This document shows, one piece after another, positions 23,601 to 33,853 of a stretch of 64,000 nt of DNA (the stretch's first letter is position 1; each line of letters starts with the position of its first letter). The notes below the pieces were generated by a model. That model was not told the DNA's origin, searched no databases, and was given only the letters and a program-made list of their open reading frames with translations. A program made the position numbers and the translations under genes. Source of the stretch: Manduca sexta. Taxonomy: Eukaryota > Arthropoda > Insecta > Lepidoptera > Sphingidae. The DNA lies in assembly GCF_014839805.1 (NCBI RefSeq), contig NC_051141.1, positions 17,616,777 through 17,680,776 on the forward strand, given 5' to 3'.

Positions 23601-26600
23601 TAAGGATTCATATATACATATACAGATGGTAGTCTTCTCGGTTTATGATACGTTTGTGTTATTATTATAACGCTTTCATGGGTATACTTATAAAATATTC
23701 GCTATAGTCCAGGGGAGGCTCCTGGACCAAAATTTGAGAACCAACCCTTCCCCAAAGTTGAAAGCTGGCGACTCCTTTTATTCAGGCATCAAAATGACAC
23801 CAGTGGCATGGATGAAATGATTAATGATTATCCCTCATCAGTAGCCACAGTTACGCCGGCTTGTTGGACAGCATTCGTAGCCTTATTCCGGAACGCGTCA
23901 CTCGTAAAACATATGTGGGGTTTTACACCTTATGAAAACTTTAAAGCACTCTACTCGAAAATTTTCTGATTGCCGCTTAGACATATCAGACATAGATTGC
24001 TTTTGAAGCGTCGATATATATCGATGCATAACTAAGTATAACTGACCGATAATGACAGCGTTCTGCGTGATATCTTCGCTGGGCTCGCCTCTGTTGTGTC
24101 GCGTGCCGTCGTTGATGCATTCGGTGTGCCCGCTGACGCACAGCAACGCGGACAGCTTGATCTCGTCGTAGCTGAGGCAGTTGGCCAGCACGAGCGGGGG
24201 CTTCTCGTCGTCCGTGCCAACCGACTCCCACGAACCGGCCCTGTGTGAACATATCTTTATAATAGTGTAATTTCCTATATAATAATAATATCAGTCCTGT
24301 ATTATATACTTGCCCACTGCTGAGCACGGGCCTCCTCTACTACTGAGAGGGATTAGGCCTTAGTCCACCACGCTGGCCTAGTGCGGATTGATAGACTTCA
24401 CACACCCTCAAAATTCCCATAGAGAACTTCTCAGATGTGCAGGTTTCCTCACGATGTTTTCCTTCACCGTTAAAGCGAGCGATAAATTCACAAGGAATAC
24501 ACACATGTTTTTTAGAAAAGTCAGAGGTGTGTGCCCTTGGGATTTGAACAGGCGGACATTCGTCTTGGCAATCCGTTCCAAACCCAACTAGGCTATCGCC
24601 GCTGTTTAATTTAATTTCCTATGTTTTAATCAAATTTTCGGTTGAATCAGCATTAAAATTGGTTAACGAATGAAATGAATGTCGTTGGTTGAAATGAATA
24701 GTTTACAAAAGTAACTTTGAAGGTGGGAGTAAATTTAATGGACTGTTATGAATTTTACGTTCAAATCGACAAAGAGTAAGATTTAACACGGTTATGATTT
24801 ATTCTTGAGAGGTAAGCCTGACGCGGAACGTTTTGTTTTATAATGTGTTATGGACCAAGCCTATAGAGTCCACGGCGACCGGACTAATGAGGTGTCATGC
24901 GAAATCAACAATACTTTCACAAGCGGTAGGGCTTTTTCATACTTGAAATATTATCGTAAGTAGGGGCGTGATGGGGTTATTGCGCTGTCCTTGTCTCACT
25001 CACGCAGCGGCTTGTGGCATTGGGTGACGTCACATTTCAATATAACTGTAATTTGACATCTTCCCCTTCCACCAAATTTCAAAGTTTTATAACTAATTTA
25101 TTATTTTGTAAATTCTTTTTCCGATATATAGATGAAATACATTTTTGATAAATTTATTTATAAAAGTCGTCAACTACCCTATTGGATTGGTCTTGGAATG
25201 CAAGAGTGTAATTTTATTGTTCAATTAAGTATAAAGTTAAGTTAATTATCATATGATAGACTATTGGGTGATTATTGGTGATTACACACATACACTCACG
25301 CCCTTTTTTTTACTAAAGCGGTAGGCAGAAGTGCAACTCACTAGTTGAGCCTCTAAAAGTAAAGTAAGCCCGCTTTACACCGTGTATACTCTGTTCCCCA
25401 GTGCGATAGTGGACGAGCCTGTTGCCGTATCGTGCCTAAATTGTAGAGTCAAGGCTTACTCTAAGCAGTAAAGGACATATATAACTGCCTGACCCTGGAT
25501 TCGAACCCAAGACATCAGAGCGGTGATTGTAATGCACACTTAATGCCACTACACCACTGAGGTAGACATTGGAGATCATGTCACGTGGAATGCCCCACTT
25601 ACTGTCCCAGCCAGAGGCATAATTAAACGTTAAATTTTCTAGACCATTCTTTACTATCAATATCAATGCCTTATTTACATTATCATCAAACGAACTCAAT
25701 CTTCAATCCATTCCCGATAATCGACCAATCAAAATGCGCCATTTACAAACGTAAAAAGCTTTGCTGTGATTCGCCCATTTTGACGATGGATCGTGGTTGA
25801 TCGTTAAAAACTTCGGTTATTGGAATCTTACCCGGACTCTTGGGTGATGAGGTTGTACTTGTCCCTCGGGCCGATGAAGCAGATGGCTCTCTTCAGCAGG
25901 ATCCTGTCGATCAGCTGCGGCACCGTCATCTCCTTGTATAACTGCTTCTCCACGTCACTGCCGTACTCCCTGAAAGTAGCGTATTTGATTATGTTTGAGT
26001 TTGTGTATTTTTTTATATGTAACAGAAATTAGTACAAAAAACATATTTTATAAAAAAATAGCATTAAAATTCGATAAGATATGAGGCAAAATAAAAATGT
26101 AAAAAAAAAATTGTCAATTAAACCAGAAGCCAAATATTATGTGACCTTTGAAGCGGGAAAGGCTTTACAGGCGAATTTGCGAGTAGTTAGTCGTATATGA
26201 TAAAAAAAGGAACAAATTGATTTAAATACTCTATCGCAGTAGTGCGTGTGCGCATAATCAATGCTCACCTCTTGTAGAGTATGAAGTGAGCCATCAGCCG
26301 CAGCAGTCGCTCATGCACCACCGGGTACGTGGACTCGATGTTACTCTGCAGCCTCTCCACCGGCCTCGTCTTCTTCAACTCCACAAGCCTGAAACGAGTA
26401 CCACCCACCCTTACATTTCATAAATAATTATAATTAATCACATTCACCACCACATGTTATAACATTAGATCTTGTTATGTTTTGTCACTTATTACAATGT
26501 TTTATCCCTTTTGTCTGCTTTAAGTTTCTACTTATATACCTAAATAATATTAGTAACAAATATTATTATTTTTGCCGCTGTACTAATATATAAATTTGCA

Positions 26601-29600
26601 TGCCGTGGTCTCCTATAATTGAAGAGGCACGTCACATTGTTAATTGTACAAATACTACGACATTGTATTTATTATATGCCGTGTATCCTATGTTGGAGGT
26701 CCTTAAATAAATAAACAGAGGTGAAGTGAGAGCAATCAGTTTATTTCCACCAGAAATACATACACCATAGACACCAGTGGCCATATCACGCGCAAATATG
26801 TTTCCAAAGCACATTTTGGTAGGAATCCTCAAGGCAAAACTTTCAAACGAGGTTTAAAGAGAGTCTGGCTTGACTATGCACTTGATATAGCTTTCGTCTG
26901 TTGGCGACTGTAACCACTTAACATCTGATAAGCCATCAGCTTAACCGCCTCTGATGGCGATAGAAACGCATAATATGTATCCGAGTCGGTCAAAGGCACC
27001 TCAACTATTAAACATGACAATAATTTTACCAAATAATAATAGTTCATTGTATTGTTAGTCATTTCAAAATATACCTCATGGTAGATATGGGGAAAGGTAT
27101 CGGGAACGCATTGCTCCTCTTGATCACCTCCTCTAGGTCGTGGGAGAGCTGGGAGGGCGGTGCTGGTGCGTCCAACAATGCGGCCGCCTCCGGAGACATC
27201 TCGAGATACGCCCAGTTCGGCTTGCACCTGCGATGCGCACAATATTTTTTCACGAGTGATTGGAGTGGTAGCTACCATAAGCGTATACGGAGGGAAGCGG
27301 GTGTCCGTCTCTACCCCAGAAATTTGTGGTGTCCTGATGAACCTGATGACCGTCTATAACATCTCGTCCGCCACGCTAGTCTAGGAGAAGTTGGTAGACT
27401 TTACTTTTTAATTCTATCAAAAACCTCTGAAGAGCCTTAGTTATCTTCATCAACATATCTTAATGATTCCCTTTACAGTGAAAGCGCGCAAATAATCGTC
27501 AATGACGAACTTTTCTTTGAAAGTTAAGGTGTACGAGGCCATTCCCTTGAAATGCTGTGCTGTTACCCACTAGATAAGATTTGCGCTCCAAAATAAATAT
27601 TGTTTATAACCGCAAATTTTTTTTTAATATGTACTTTTTTTTCAAATTACCGCATACAACCGTTCAATAGAATTAGATAAAGTATACGCAGGTAAATAAA
27701 GTCGTCATTTCACGTGCAAATCACTTTTACTTTAATCGAATACGAAAATTTAATTCAGGAAAGTCTTCTACTCGGCTACAACGGCGAGAAAAAATACATT
27801 CTATGTGGGAAAACCTGTTAATTTATTTACCCTTCTGTTACCCAACCACAGGGCAAGAAATCCGTGCCATTCTTACCAAAAATATATTTTATGGGTCACA
27901 AAATGGCGGCCTGCTCTCATCCGGAAGAATGCCTGGTTTCCATGAAACTTGATTCGAGGAAATACCCACGCGAGTCTCGAGCGAAAACTACATACTAATT
28001 GTACTTGATCGAATATTTCCGGCCAATGCATTATCAACTTTATACATATAAGAGGAAAGTCGCAAATATTCAAGCAAATACATCATGAATCATACACCAG
28101 TTATCAACAAGCGGGGAACTCTTGACCACAAATCGCGTGCCTCACAAATCGGGCAAACGCCTCAATATTTACATCTCAAAATAAACAAAATTTATCCTTA
28201 TTTAAAAGCTGTTACAAAACAATTTCGCATTCTTTTTATTAGAGTATTTTTACTGTGTCGGCTCTAAAGGCATGAGTTAGTCATGTTCTTGGAAAAAGCT
28301 CATTTTACACAACCACATAGTGTTTCGTAACTGACCCGTCATGAATGCGTAATAATCAATAAAGTTATATTTGCTAAATCAATTTAGTACATTTAACAAG
28401 CATGCTTATGACACATACTACACAATATAGAGAATACCATAGCCATTTCAAACTAATAGTCGCGCTGAGATCTTGGAAATAAAATAATGAACCGTAGGCA
28501 TCGATATAATATCTACTAAGTACTAGCTTTGGCGCGAACGAAAGCGCGCTCCGAACATACACTGTGTTCAAATGATTTGAACTGATATCCATTCAAACTG
28601 ACTTTAGAATGGTCAATATTGACAGCGAACAGTGACGTTTTGGTTGCCATTTTGGATCATATTTTAAACAAATAGTTTATAAGGACGTTCGTGTCTATAG
28701 AATAGGTATACGTCAATGACCCTAGGTGTCTCAAAAAACGCGACTTGTAAGTCGATGACGTTTAATATCAAAGAGAATACAAATACTACGTAAGATTTAA
28801 TATTTGATGTTTGTGATTGATCATGAGAACAATCCGCCGGTCACGGTTCTTTCAACCATTCCCAATAAAACGACACGGAGTCGTCTAGGTATAATTCTAG
28901 AGGCTGTCGTAAGGATGGACGCAAAATCTCGCTAGTCGATATTATATCTTAACCACATTATACCACCATATGTAATCACTTTGCAGGTCCTAAGGTTCCA
29001 TTCACACGTATCCACACCACATCGATAAACTGTGTTTAATATAGGCCACGCGGTTGAATTCAGCGGCAATATGTGGTGCGTAAGAATGGAATGGTCGTTT
29101 TTATACAAATTATATTATTGTAAGTGCCAACCACGTCACAATTACGTTACCACTGCTGGGCCCTTATTCTGTATGATAGTGTAAACGCGTAACGCGGCCG
29201 TGTCATGTTATCTCCGAGAAATGTGCGTGGAATGGTATTCTGTAAGTCAAATTTCTATAGTCCTAAACATGACGCGTTGTGTTACGTGCTTGTTAAGCAC
29301 TGTTAAAATAACGTGCGGGATAGAGCATAAGGCCCCTGGACAACGTTTTGTCGCTACAATGTGATGTGGTTGAGGTACTTGTGGATGGATCGACTTATTT
29401 GCTTCATAATTAATTGACAAAAGTGGCTAGCAGAATAGTTTCCAATAGTATTTCATTAAAGTACATTTTTGTTTTCAAACATTGATAAACGGTTTTCCTG
29501 CTTCGTGGATTTGTGACTCATAAAAAGTAAGCATAAAGTTATTTGAATGAGTCATGGTATTTCACAATTTGCGTGTTACATCTATGGTTTCACAATATTA

Positions 29601-32082
29601 TGGTTACAACTATCAATTGAGAGGAATCTAGTAGCGCAATCGGGTTAACAACACTACTGTGTTTAATTTGAACTCTATTTTTTGGACGGTCTAATTTCAG
29701 ACCTTAAAATAGAACATATTATACTACCATAAAAAAGGATGTTTCTACGTACATTTTTAGGAAGATTTATTTGTTAGATATGTATTTTTTTATAATTATT
29801 AACAATTTCACAAAAGAATTATATATCCGTCTTTTTTCATGATAACAGCAGTATACCCTATCCTACATTTCGTTTATTAATATTGCGTATTGCGCAAACT
29901 CACCATTTTAATTTCTTCAGAAGCGATTCGATGTCCCTGTATTTGGAGATTTTCTGAAAATAACACAGACATTATTACACCTTACTGCCAAAGAACGTTC
30001 TATGCTTACTATTGGCGGTAGGATATATTTTGGTCGCTATCCGGCGGATATATTTTGTATCCGCCGGATAGCGACCAACGTGGACATGTTAAAGCTCCCC
30101 TATAGTTACCCTATATCTATGTGTAATCAGCACACTTGTGTCGCTTTGGGAAGGATACTCTCTCGTCAGCCTATATTCTACCAGGACCTTACTCCGCTTA
30201 CCATCAGGCATAGTGGGATCAGCCATGCTCGTCAAGACTACAAGTTATGACTGGACCACAATTCAGTTTTTAAGCTAATGATATTTTAGACATAATCACC
30301 AATCAATAGCCAATAATTTGACATTTCTTTGGCATGTGATGTGAACTCATATACTATTCATGCCTCATTCCTGAAGCAGAAGTACAGATAGTGCACCCGC
30401 ATAGAATTGACTTTACATTGTTTAAAATAATCCACACTTCGCTATATTTAAATATCACCGTATTTAATAGTAATAATTAATAAAATATTACGACTAAGTA
30501 AGTCCCTTATACACATAATTAAAAAAGAAATATTGTGTTCTATTTACGTTTACGAACAGGAAAACTATTCTTATTTAATTTAATAAATATGTCACGGAAA
30601 TTCCAAAGACATCTTTCGACGACCTGTAACGACTAAACAATTTTAATAGGCATTTAAATAATCTATTCCTTTACAAATAAGCAAGAATACATCCGTAATT
30701 TAACTCATCACCGCTAATCCACTCCATTTTCGACTTAAATACTTTTTTGGATTTAGCACACTGAAGAAAAAACACTGAGTGGATGTTTGCTAGAAGTAAA
30801 CGCAAAAAAGCTGAATGGATTTAGATGAAATCTAGCACAAGAATTAACTATGTCCTGGATTAAATCATAGTCTACTTTTATCCTCGTAAATTGCTTCCAT
30901 GGGAAATAATAGTTTTTTAAAACGGACGGTGCGCACATCGCATAAGTGATTTAAGCATATTTGTACTGGAAAAGGCTTATCACGCGGGCGAAATGCAGCA
31001 CCTAGTTGATTATATAGAATCTTTGAAGTGACTAAAATAATAATAGCTCAAAGCAAACCCTTTTGTTTTATTAACTTACCTGACACAAAATAAATAAATA
31101 TGTTACAATAACTATTATATAGCTAACTATAACAAGTTGTAAGATTTTCTTGTATTTTTTTCAATCATTTAAAGGTAATTAATTTAAGTCATCACTGTCA
31201 TTACTATTATGCGGTCATTGCTTTACTATAGGGTAAATGTACTGATTACAGGTTATTGCATGAGAAAATTTGTCTTGCACGTGAATAACATTTTTTTATA
31301 TGTTGTTTATAAACATACTATAGTATAGTATATAATAGGTAGTTATAGATATAGTATGTAATATAAACAGCTTAAAAAAATTAAACCTTACCACCCCATA
31401 AACATTAGCATTGGCGGAGCAGAAGCTTTGTCAGAAAAGCTGGTTAGTTTAGGTGATCAATGAATACAATAGACATAATCAAGACAAACAGTAAAAATCA
31501 ACAATGACCATCACCATCCAAATATTAACATATTTGATACACAAATAGCTGGTGTTTCCTATGCAAAAGATTTTTTGTATACAAACATGACCCAAGTTAA
31601 ACTTAATGGAGATGGATAGTCTTCTTACTAATAAATGTTGTATGTCTCTAATACTAATAATTATTCAGTGATTTATCTAACATTTAGAGTTAATTTACCA
31701 TCAGAGGAAGTGAAACAAAACACTATATATGACATAGTCTCTATTTTATTTATTACCCTGATATATTCTTATATAAATGTGTTATTTGACGACTTCAGTG
31801 AATGTTGATGTGCATTATGAGATTTTATGTGATTGAATATCAGGGTCACAAGTGCTGATGCCATATGCCATGTTGGACTCCAAATTTATAGTACTGTTAC
31901 TACTATAGCCATGATACTAACCATCCAACATCATACAATCTACTTGTCAGCTATACAAGAGTACAAATACTAAGATTACTTATCTTCTGGCATTTTTATA
32001 AGTGTAATGAAGTTTTTTAACACAAATTCAGACATGGCACAAAATAAAATGCACTTACAGCTCTCTTTGCCCGTGGCGCCAT
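11629..32082 (-). CDS. DUF4804/MavL-like family protein, putative ADP-ribosyl hydrolase (12 exons)
   Basis: I joined these exons (minus): 32082-32059, 29953-29904, 27227-27075, 26388-26269, 25969-25832, 24240-24047, 23289-23180, 18382-18154, 16192-16043, 14645-14565, 13533-13410, 11800-11629. All have AG/GT ends and every phase fits, giving 514 residues (MAPRAKRA... to ...LPSVHAV). Landmarks: LSYDEIKLSALLCVSG (184-199), NDGTRHNRG (205-213), GPRFQRPGRMD (230-240), ERYVRITKEDLVFDN, NVIGCGLGVW (335-344), YAWDGNAHPGNEFW (445-458) and GSSGDPAAACSTQVSELHN (463-481). From memory this pattern belongs to the DUF4804 family, now named MavL-like after a Legionella effector that removes ADP-ribose from ubiquitin. 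A hydrolase role here is inference from the family; the Gly-rich IGCGLG could be the ADP-ribose loop. No signal peptide or membrane segment is seen, so it is probably cytosolic or nuclear. An upstream exon (33853-33809) may extend the N-terminus. Confidence 0.85.
12005..12115 (-). repeat. LINE 3'-end fragment (RTE-type tail)
   Basis: On the minus strand it reads through TGGAAATCTTTGGGGGAGG and TTCAGCAGTGGA and ends in a TTTTA repeat. This combination is common at the ends of lepidopteran RTE-like copies. It is 5'-truncated and non-coding, and lies in the intron between exons at 13410 and 11800. Confidence 0.5.
13126..13340. mobile_element. hAT-type MITE with 8-bp target-site duplication
   Basis: The 215-bp element is flanked by the identical 8-mer CAATATAT at 13118-13125 and 13341-13348. 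The ends are inverted: CATCGGTCGGCAAC on the left and, read inward on the other strand, CAGCGGTCATCAATC. An 8-bp duplication and a CAG.GGTCGGCAA-like end are typical of hAT elements. It has no coding capacity and sits in an intron of the MavL-like gene. Confidence 0.8.
14150..14410 (+). repeat. Unclassified GC-rich dispersed segment
   Basis: The base composition is clearly unlike the surrounding intron: CCGTGGTTATCTCCGGGG, GGGCCACCACCACGGC and a purine-rich GGAGGGGAGAAGGGGAGA stretch. Two overlapping short ORFs exist but match no family I know. It may be a piece of a retroelement. Confidence 0.35.
14727..15016 (+). repeat. MITE family C, copy 1
   Basis: It starts with CATTGACGTATATTCTATAG and GACACGAACGTCCATATAAA and ends with CAATATTGACCATACTAGTC and AGTTTGAATGGA. 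A reversed copy is at 28549-28726, and the CAATATTGACC end recurs at about 47016-47090. It lies within an intron of the MavL-like gene. Confidence 0.6.
15756..16013 (+). mobile_element. Non-autonomous Helitron, family G, copy 1
   Basis: It begins A|TCTATATATAGAAATGAATC and ends in GACAG...CTGTC (hairpin), then GGGTCAGCTAG|T. It therefore has the TC start, 3' hairpin and CTAG end of Helitrons, inserted between A and T. A reversed copy is at 23385-23626. It ends 29 bp from the donor end of the exon at 16043. Confidence 0.75.
16401..16460 (+). repeat. (TTTG)15 microsatellite
   Basis: Fifteen uninterrupted TTTG units inside the 5' part of Helitron H. The short copy at 18432 has only about three units. 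Confidence 0.95.
16466..17200 (+). repeat. Tandem array, six units of 122-123 bp
   Basis: Units start at GCTAATCTCAGG: 16466, 16588, 16710, 16832, 16955 and 17078. The first two are almost identical; later units differ at scattered bases, and the last ends in GGAGCGGAGCAGCAATG. Confidence 0.95.
17791..17990 (+). mobile_element. Non-autonomous Helitron, family F
   Basis: The 200-bp element runs from A|TCACTATATAGTATAAAAC through TCTCTGTCCCTATGTCCC to GCCGGGCGGGTCGCTAG|T. TC start and CTAG end between A and T fit a Helitron; the 3' hairpin is weaker than in families G and H. Confidence 0.65.
18432..18673 (-). mobile_element. Non-autonomous Helitron, family H, short copy
   Basis: Reverse orientation: plus strand starts CTAGCTTTTGCCCGCGGCTC and ends in AAACAAACAAACTC...CTATAGA|T. 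It carries only one copy of the unit that is repeated six times at 16466-17200. It begins only 49 bp from the acceptor side of the exon at 18382. Confidence 0.75.
18784..18796. repeat. Target-site duplication of the LINE, left copy
   Basis: ACAGTACATAATA, identical to 22548-22560. The two copies bracket the inverted LINE. Confidence 0.85.
18884..20189 (-). pseudogene. LINE 3' half: reverse transcriptase and C-terminal segment
   Basis: Minus strand. Reading begins at the inversion point with LIYKKGAPHDIENYRPISLL and continues through AFIDYKKAFDTISH, RGVRQGDPMSPTLF and the catalytic-type FADDLVLL motif up to a stop at 19245. A second open piece, 19222-18884, has KWAGHVARLQDGRW and the YRGRPLTRWQDEI motif usual at the C-terminus of RTE-type LINE proteins. 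A stop or frame break separates the two. The absent N-terminal part is the inverted block at 20191-22547. Confidence 0.85.
20192..20828 (+). pseudogene. LINE ORF1 fragment
   Basis: Open from the inversion point (KRIQFLEKQARQRNIAFFG) to TAG at 20826-20828. The segment EVKRVGRKGEKPRPLIVTF resembles ORF1 nucleic-acid-binding proteins of LINEs. The N-terminus is lost by 5' truncation. The tail is Asn/Lys-rich and low-complexity. The following endonuclease ORF is in the same frame after the stop. Confidence 0.7.
20910..22547 (+). pseudogene. LINE endonuclease and start of reverse transcriptase
   Basis: Apurinic-type endonuclease with LLTYNVRTLSS, DIIGLSEVRRSG, IIMGDLNAKIGQ and SSDHRPI, where the D, E, N and H positions expected of an active site are all present. 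The RT finger region (SPGADHITNEAI, LESAVIPKQWAES) starts near the end. Coding identity stops at ESIIIL where the inversion break lies; the open frame then runs into target DNA to 22598. No internal stop, so the insertion is fairly young. Confidence 0.85.
22548..22560. repeat. Target-site duplication of the LINE, right copy
   Basis: ACAGTACATAATA, matching 18784-18796. Confidence 0.85.
22717..22830 (-). mobile_element. Helitron-like 3' end, truncated
   Basis: The plus strand starts CTAGCTGTGCCCGCGGTTTC, the reversed end of a common lepidopteran Helitron-like repeat. No matching 5' end was found, so the far limit is a guess. Confidence 0.45.
23385..23626 (-). mobile_element. Non-autonomous Helitron, family G, copy 2
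   Basis: Reverse copy of the element at 15756-16013: starts CTAGCTAACCCGACAGACG and ends TATATACATATACAGA|T, sharing the GTCACGCCATCACG and GGCTGGACCGATTT blocks (reversed). It lies 95 bp upstream of the acceptor of the exon at 23289. Confidence 0.75.
24296..24604 (+). repeat. Lepidopteran SINE/LINE 3' unit (GCCCACTGCTGAGCACGGGC type)
   Basis: Contains the widely dispersed blocks CTACTACTGAGAGGGATTAG, CCACGCTGGCCTAGTGCGG, TTCCTCACGATGTTTTCCTT and GTGTGTGCCCTTGGGATTTG, ending AACTAGGCTATCGCCGC. It is non-coding and intronic. Confidence 0.7.
25295..25567 (-). repeat. tRNA-derived SINE, copy 1
   Basis: On the minus strand it begins CCTCAGTGGTGTAGTGG (A-box-like) and has GGGTTCGAATCC, a perfect pol III B box, then GTCAGGCAGT and a body shared with 57866-58135 (GGCAACAGGCTCG, AGTTGCACTTCTGC). 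It ends in an A run. The cloverleaf is not intact, so it is a SINE rather than a tRNA gene. Confidence 0.75.
28549..28726 (-). repeat. MITE family C, copy 2
   Basis: Reverse copy of the unit at 14727-15016: GGTCAATATTGAC, ATAGTTTATAAGGACG and TTCGTGTCTATAGAATAGG appear in reversed order. It is shorter inside than copy 1. Confidence 0.6.
29157..29337. repeat. Short MITE with GGGCCTTAT ends
   Basis: The left end GGGCCCTTATTCTGTATG and right end GAGCATAAGGCCCC are inverted to each other (GGCCTTAT core). The inside is unusually GC-rich for the region (AACGCGTAACGCGGCC). Confidence 0.5.
30010..30245 (+). repeat. Dispersed repeat (GGATAGCGACCA type) with a long perfect hairpin
   Basis: Shares CCGGATAGCGACCA, GGACCTTACTCC...TTACCATCAG and related blocks with 43490-43745, 47250-47450 and 53055-53300. 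Unlike those copies it carries a perfect 21-bp inverted repeat at 30030-30078 around a 7-base loop. Confidence 0.6.
30030..30078. repeat. Perfect 21-bp stem, 7-nt loop
   Basis: The left arm 30030-30050 (TTGGTCGCTATCC...) is the exact reverse complement of 30058-30078 (...GGATAGCGACCAA); the loop is TATTTTG. Confidence 0.95.
31612..31740. repeat. MITE-like repeat, family E copy 1
   Basis: Contains CTTACTAATAAATG, TTTACCATCAGAGGAAGTG and AAACAAAACACTATATATGAC. Related blocks, partly inverted, are at 60897-61020. Confidence 0.4.
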
Positions 32083-33808
32083 CGTCACTGATGACTAGTC
32101 CTGTCGGAATTTAGTGATTTGAGTCCGAAACACTAATTTTATACTAAATTTTTAATCTAGAATCAAAAATACTCTGAGCAAAATGTAGCACGAAATAGGC
32201 ACAATAACAAATGGCTTACTGAACAATTTGTTTTTGTTATCCTTATCACATATTATCAGTTTAGATATTGTGATACTGGAGAAAAATAAATGTGTTATGT
32301 AGACGTGAATTAAGTGTGTTTTATACTACTTATTTTAACATTGATTCATAACAATAAGGTAAAGAACATACATTAATTTTGTTGCACAAAATCAGTGTAA
32401 AAAATGATATCCCAGCAAGCCATTATAATATAATGGTAGTTTATATTACTCTTCATAGACCGGTAGGTATGTTGCATTCTATCTCTGAACAATTGTAATA
32501 ATGCTGCCCAGTTTAATTGTTGTACAATCAATAACACCGATATTAACAACAAATCTACAATACAATTAATTTTATTAGAATGATTAAGTTAAATGAATCA
32601 TTTTTAACTATTTTATATTGTCTGTGTAAATTAATTTATTATTAATGAACGCAAATGATTTATAAATTAAATGTAATCTGATATTTACTCAGTGTTAATG
32701 TTACAGCAATATATAAATTATAATAACAGAATTTATTTCTTCAATATTTTTTTTTTTGATTAGTCAGCACTTAACTCCTTGTAGAACTGTACAAATCATT
32801 GCCAATTACTAATGATATAATTCTACCAACATTTAACTAGTTTCCTCAGAACTAATTTCAATGTTATGTATGAAATTCACTGGCTGGAAAATTGTCATAT
32901 AAGTATAATATAATTTACTACCTCTAGGCTGCATTTCTGCTGGCATAAAAATGATTCTCCCGGATAAATATCAGCCTATAACACCATACACTATTAATAA
33001 TAATAAAATATTATTATTTATGAAATGTTATGAAAAAAAAATACAAAATCAGTTTAGTAGTCCCTGGGAATAATGTGTTTAAACAAACTTTTCCTCTTTA
33101 TATTAGTATAGACAGCTAGGATAATAATCTTAACATACTTACTATGTTGGTGGAATTCATAATGTGGTAGGATAAACAAAATATTTATGTTTGCAGAATG
33201 TGAGATTAATATATTGTAAATCTCGGACACAATGTATTTATGAAAATATTATTCCCGACTGCTACACAAAATTATGAATAATTTTATTTAAATGTGACAT
33301 AATTGTAATTTTTTGTAAATGTTAAAATAAATACATTGTTTATTAAAAAGTATTTTTAAATTAAATATGTGTAATAAAATAATGACTTACAGAATAAATA
33401 AACTACTTTGCGATCGTAGTTCATAAACTATTTATAGATAACTTACTACCGCTTTTATAACCACAACTATCAGTTTTCCCATGTTATCAGTAATATATAG
33501 TGGTTTATATATCTTCGCACACTAGCATATATGGACCATTCAGTAAAATTAGTAAGATACTTAGATAACTTTAAACAATTCTTCCATTCTTGCTTAAGAT
33601 TTTTCAGAACACAATGCACTGATTAAATCTTAAGTCATCAAAGTAAATTCTATTTCGAAATTGTTTTGCGTCTTCCTAACTAATTAGTTTCCGTTAAAAC
33701 TCGCAAATAAGAAAATGTTAGACCGTAATTTCTTCGCTAACAACTTCATAAATCTACATTTATGTTAATAAAGTATGTTACACAAGAAATTTCTTCAAAT
33801 AAACTTAC

Positions 33809-33853
33809 CAATAAGTTCCGAACGTAGTCGGCAATGGTAGAATAAAAACTCAT
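33809..33853 (-). other. Possible first coding exon of the MavL-like gene
   Basis: ATG followed by SFYSTIADYVRNLL and a strong donor (TTG|GTAAGT), in phase 0. It can join in frame to an acceptor at about 32095 (reading SSVT before MAPRAKRA), which would add 19 residues. Alternatively it is 5' untranslated or belongs to another transcript. It lies 523 bp from the divergent KIFBP start. Confidence 0.4.

Noticed and set aside
25500..25560. Possible tRNA gene (perfect B box GGTTCGAATCC)
   Set aside because: No cloverleaf; the box is followed by a SINE body shared with 57866-58135.
26874..27278. 134-codon minus-strand ORF
   Set aside because: It overlaps the real exon 27227-27075 in another frame; only the frame with CKPNWAYLEMSPEAA joins the neighbouring exons in phase.
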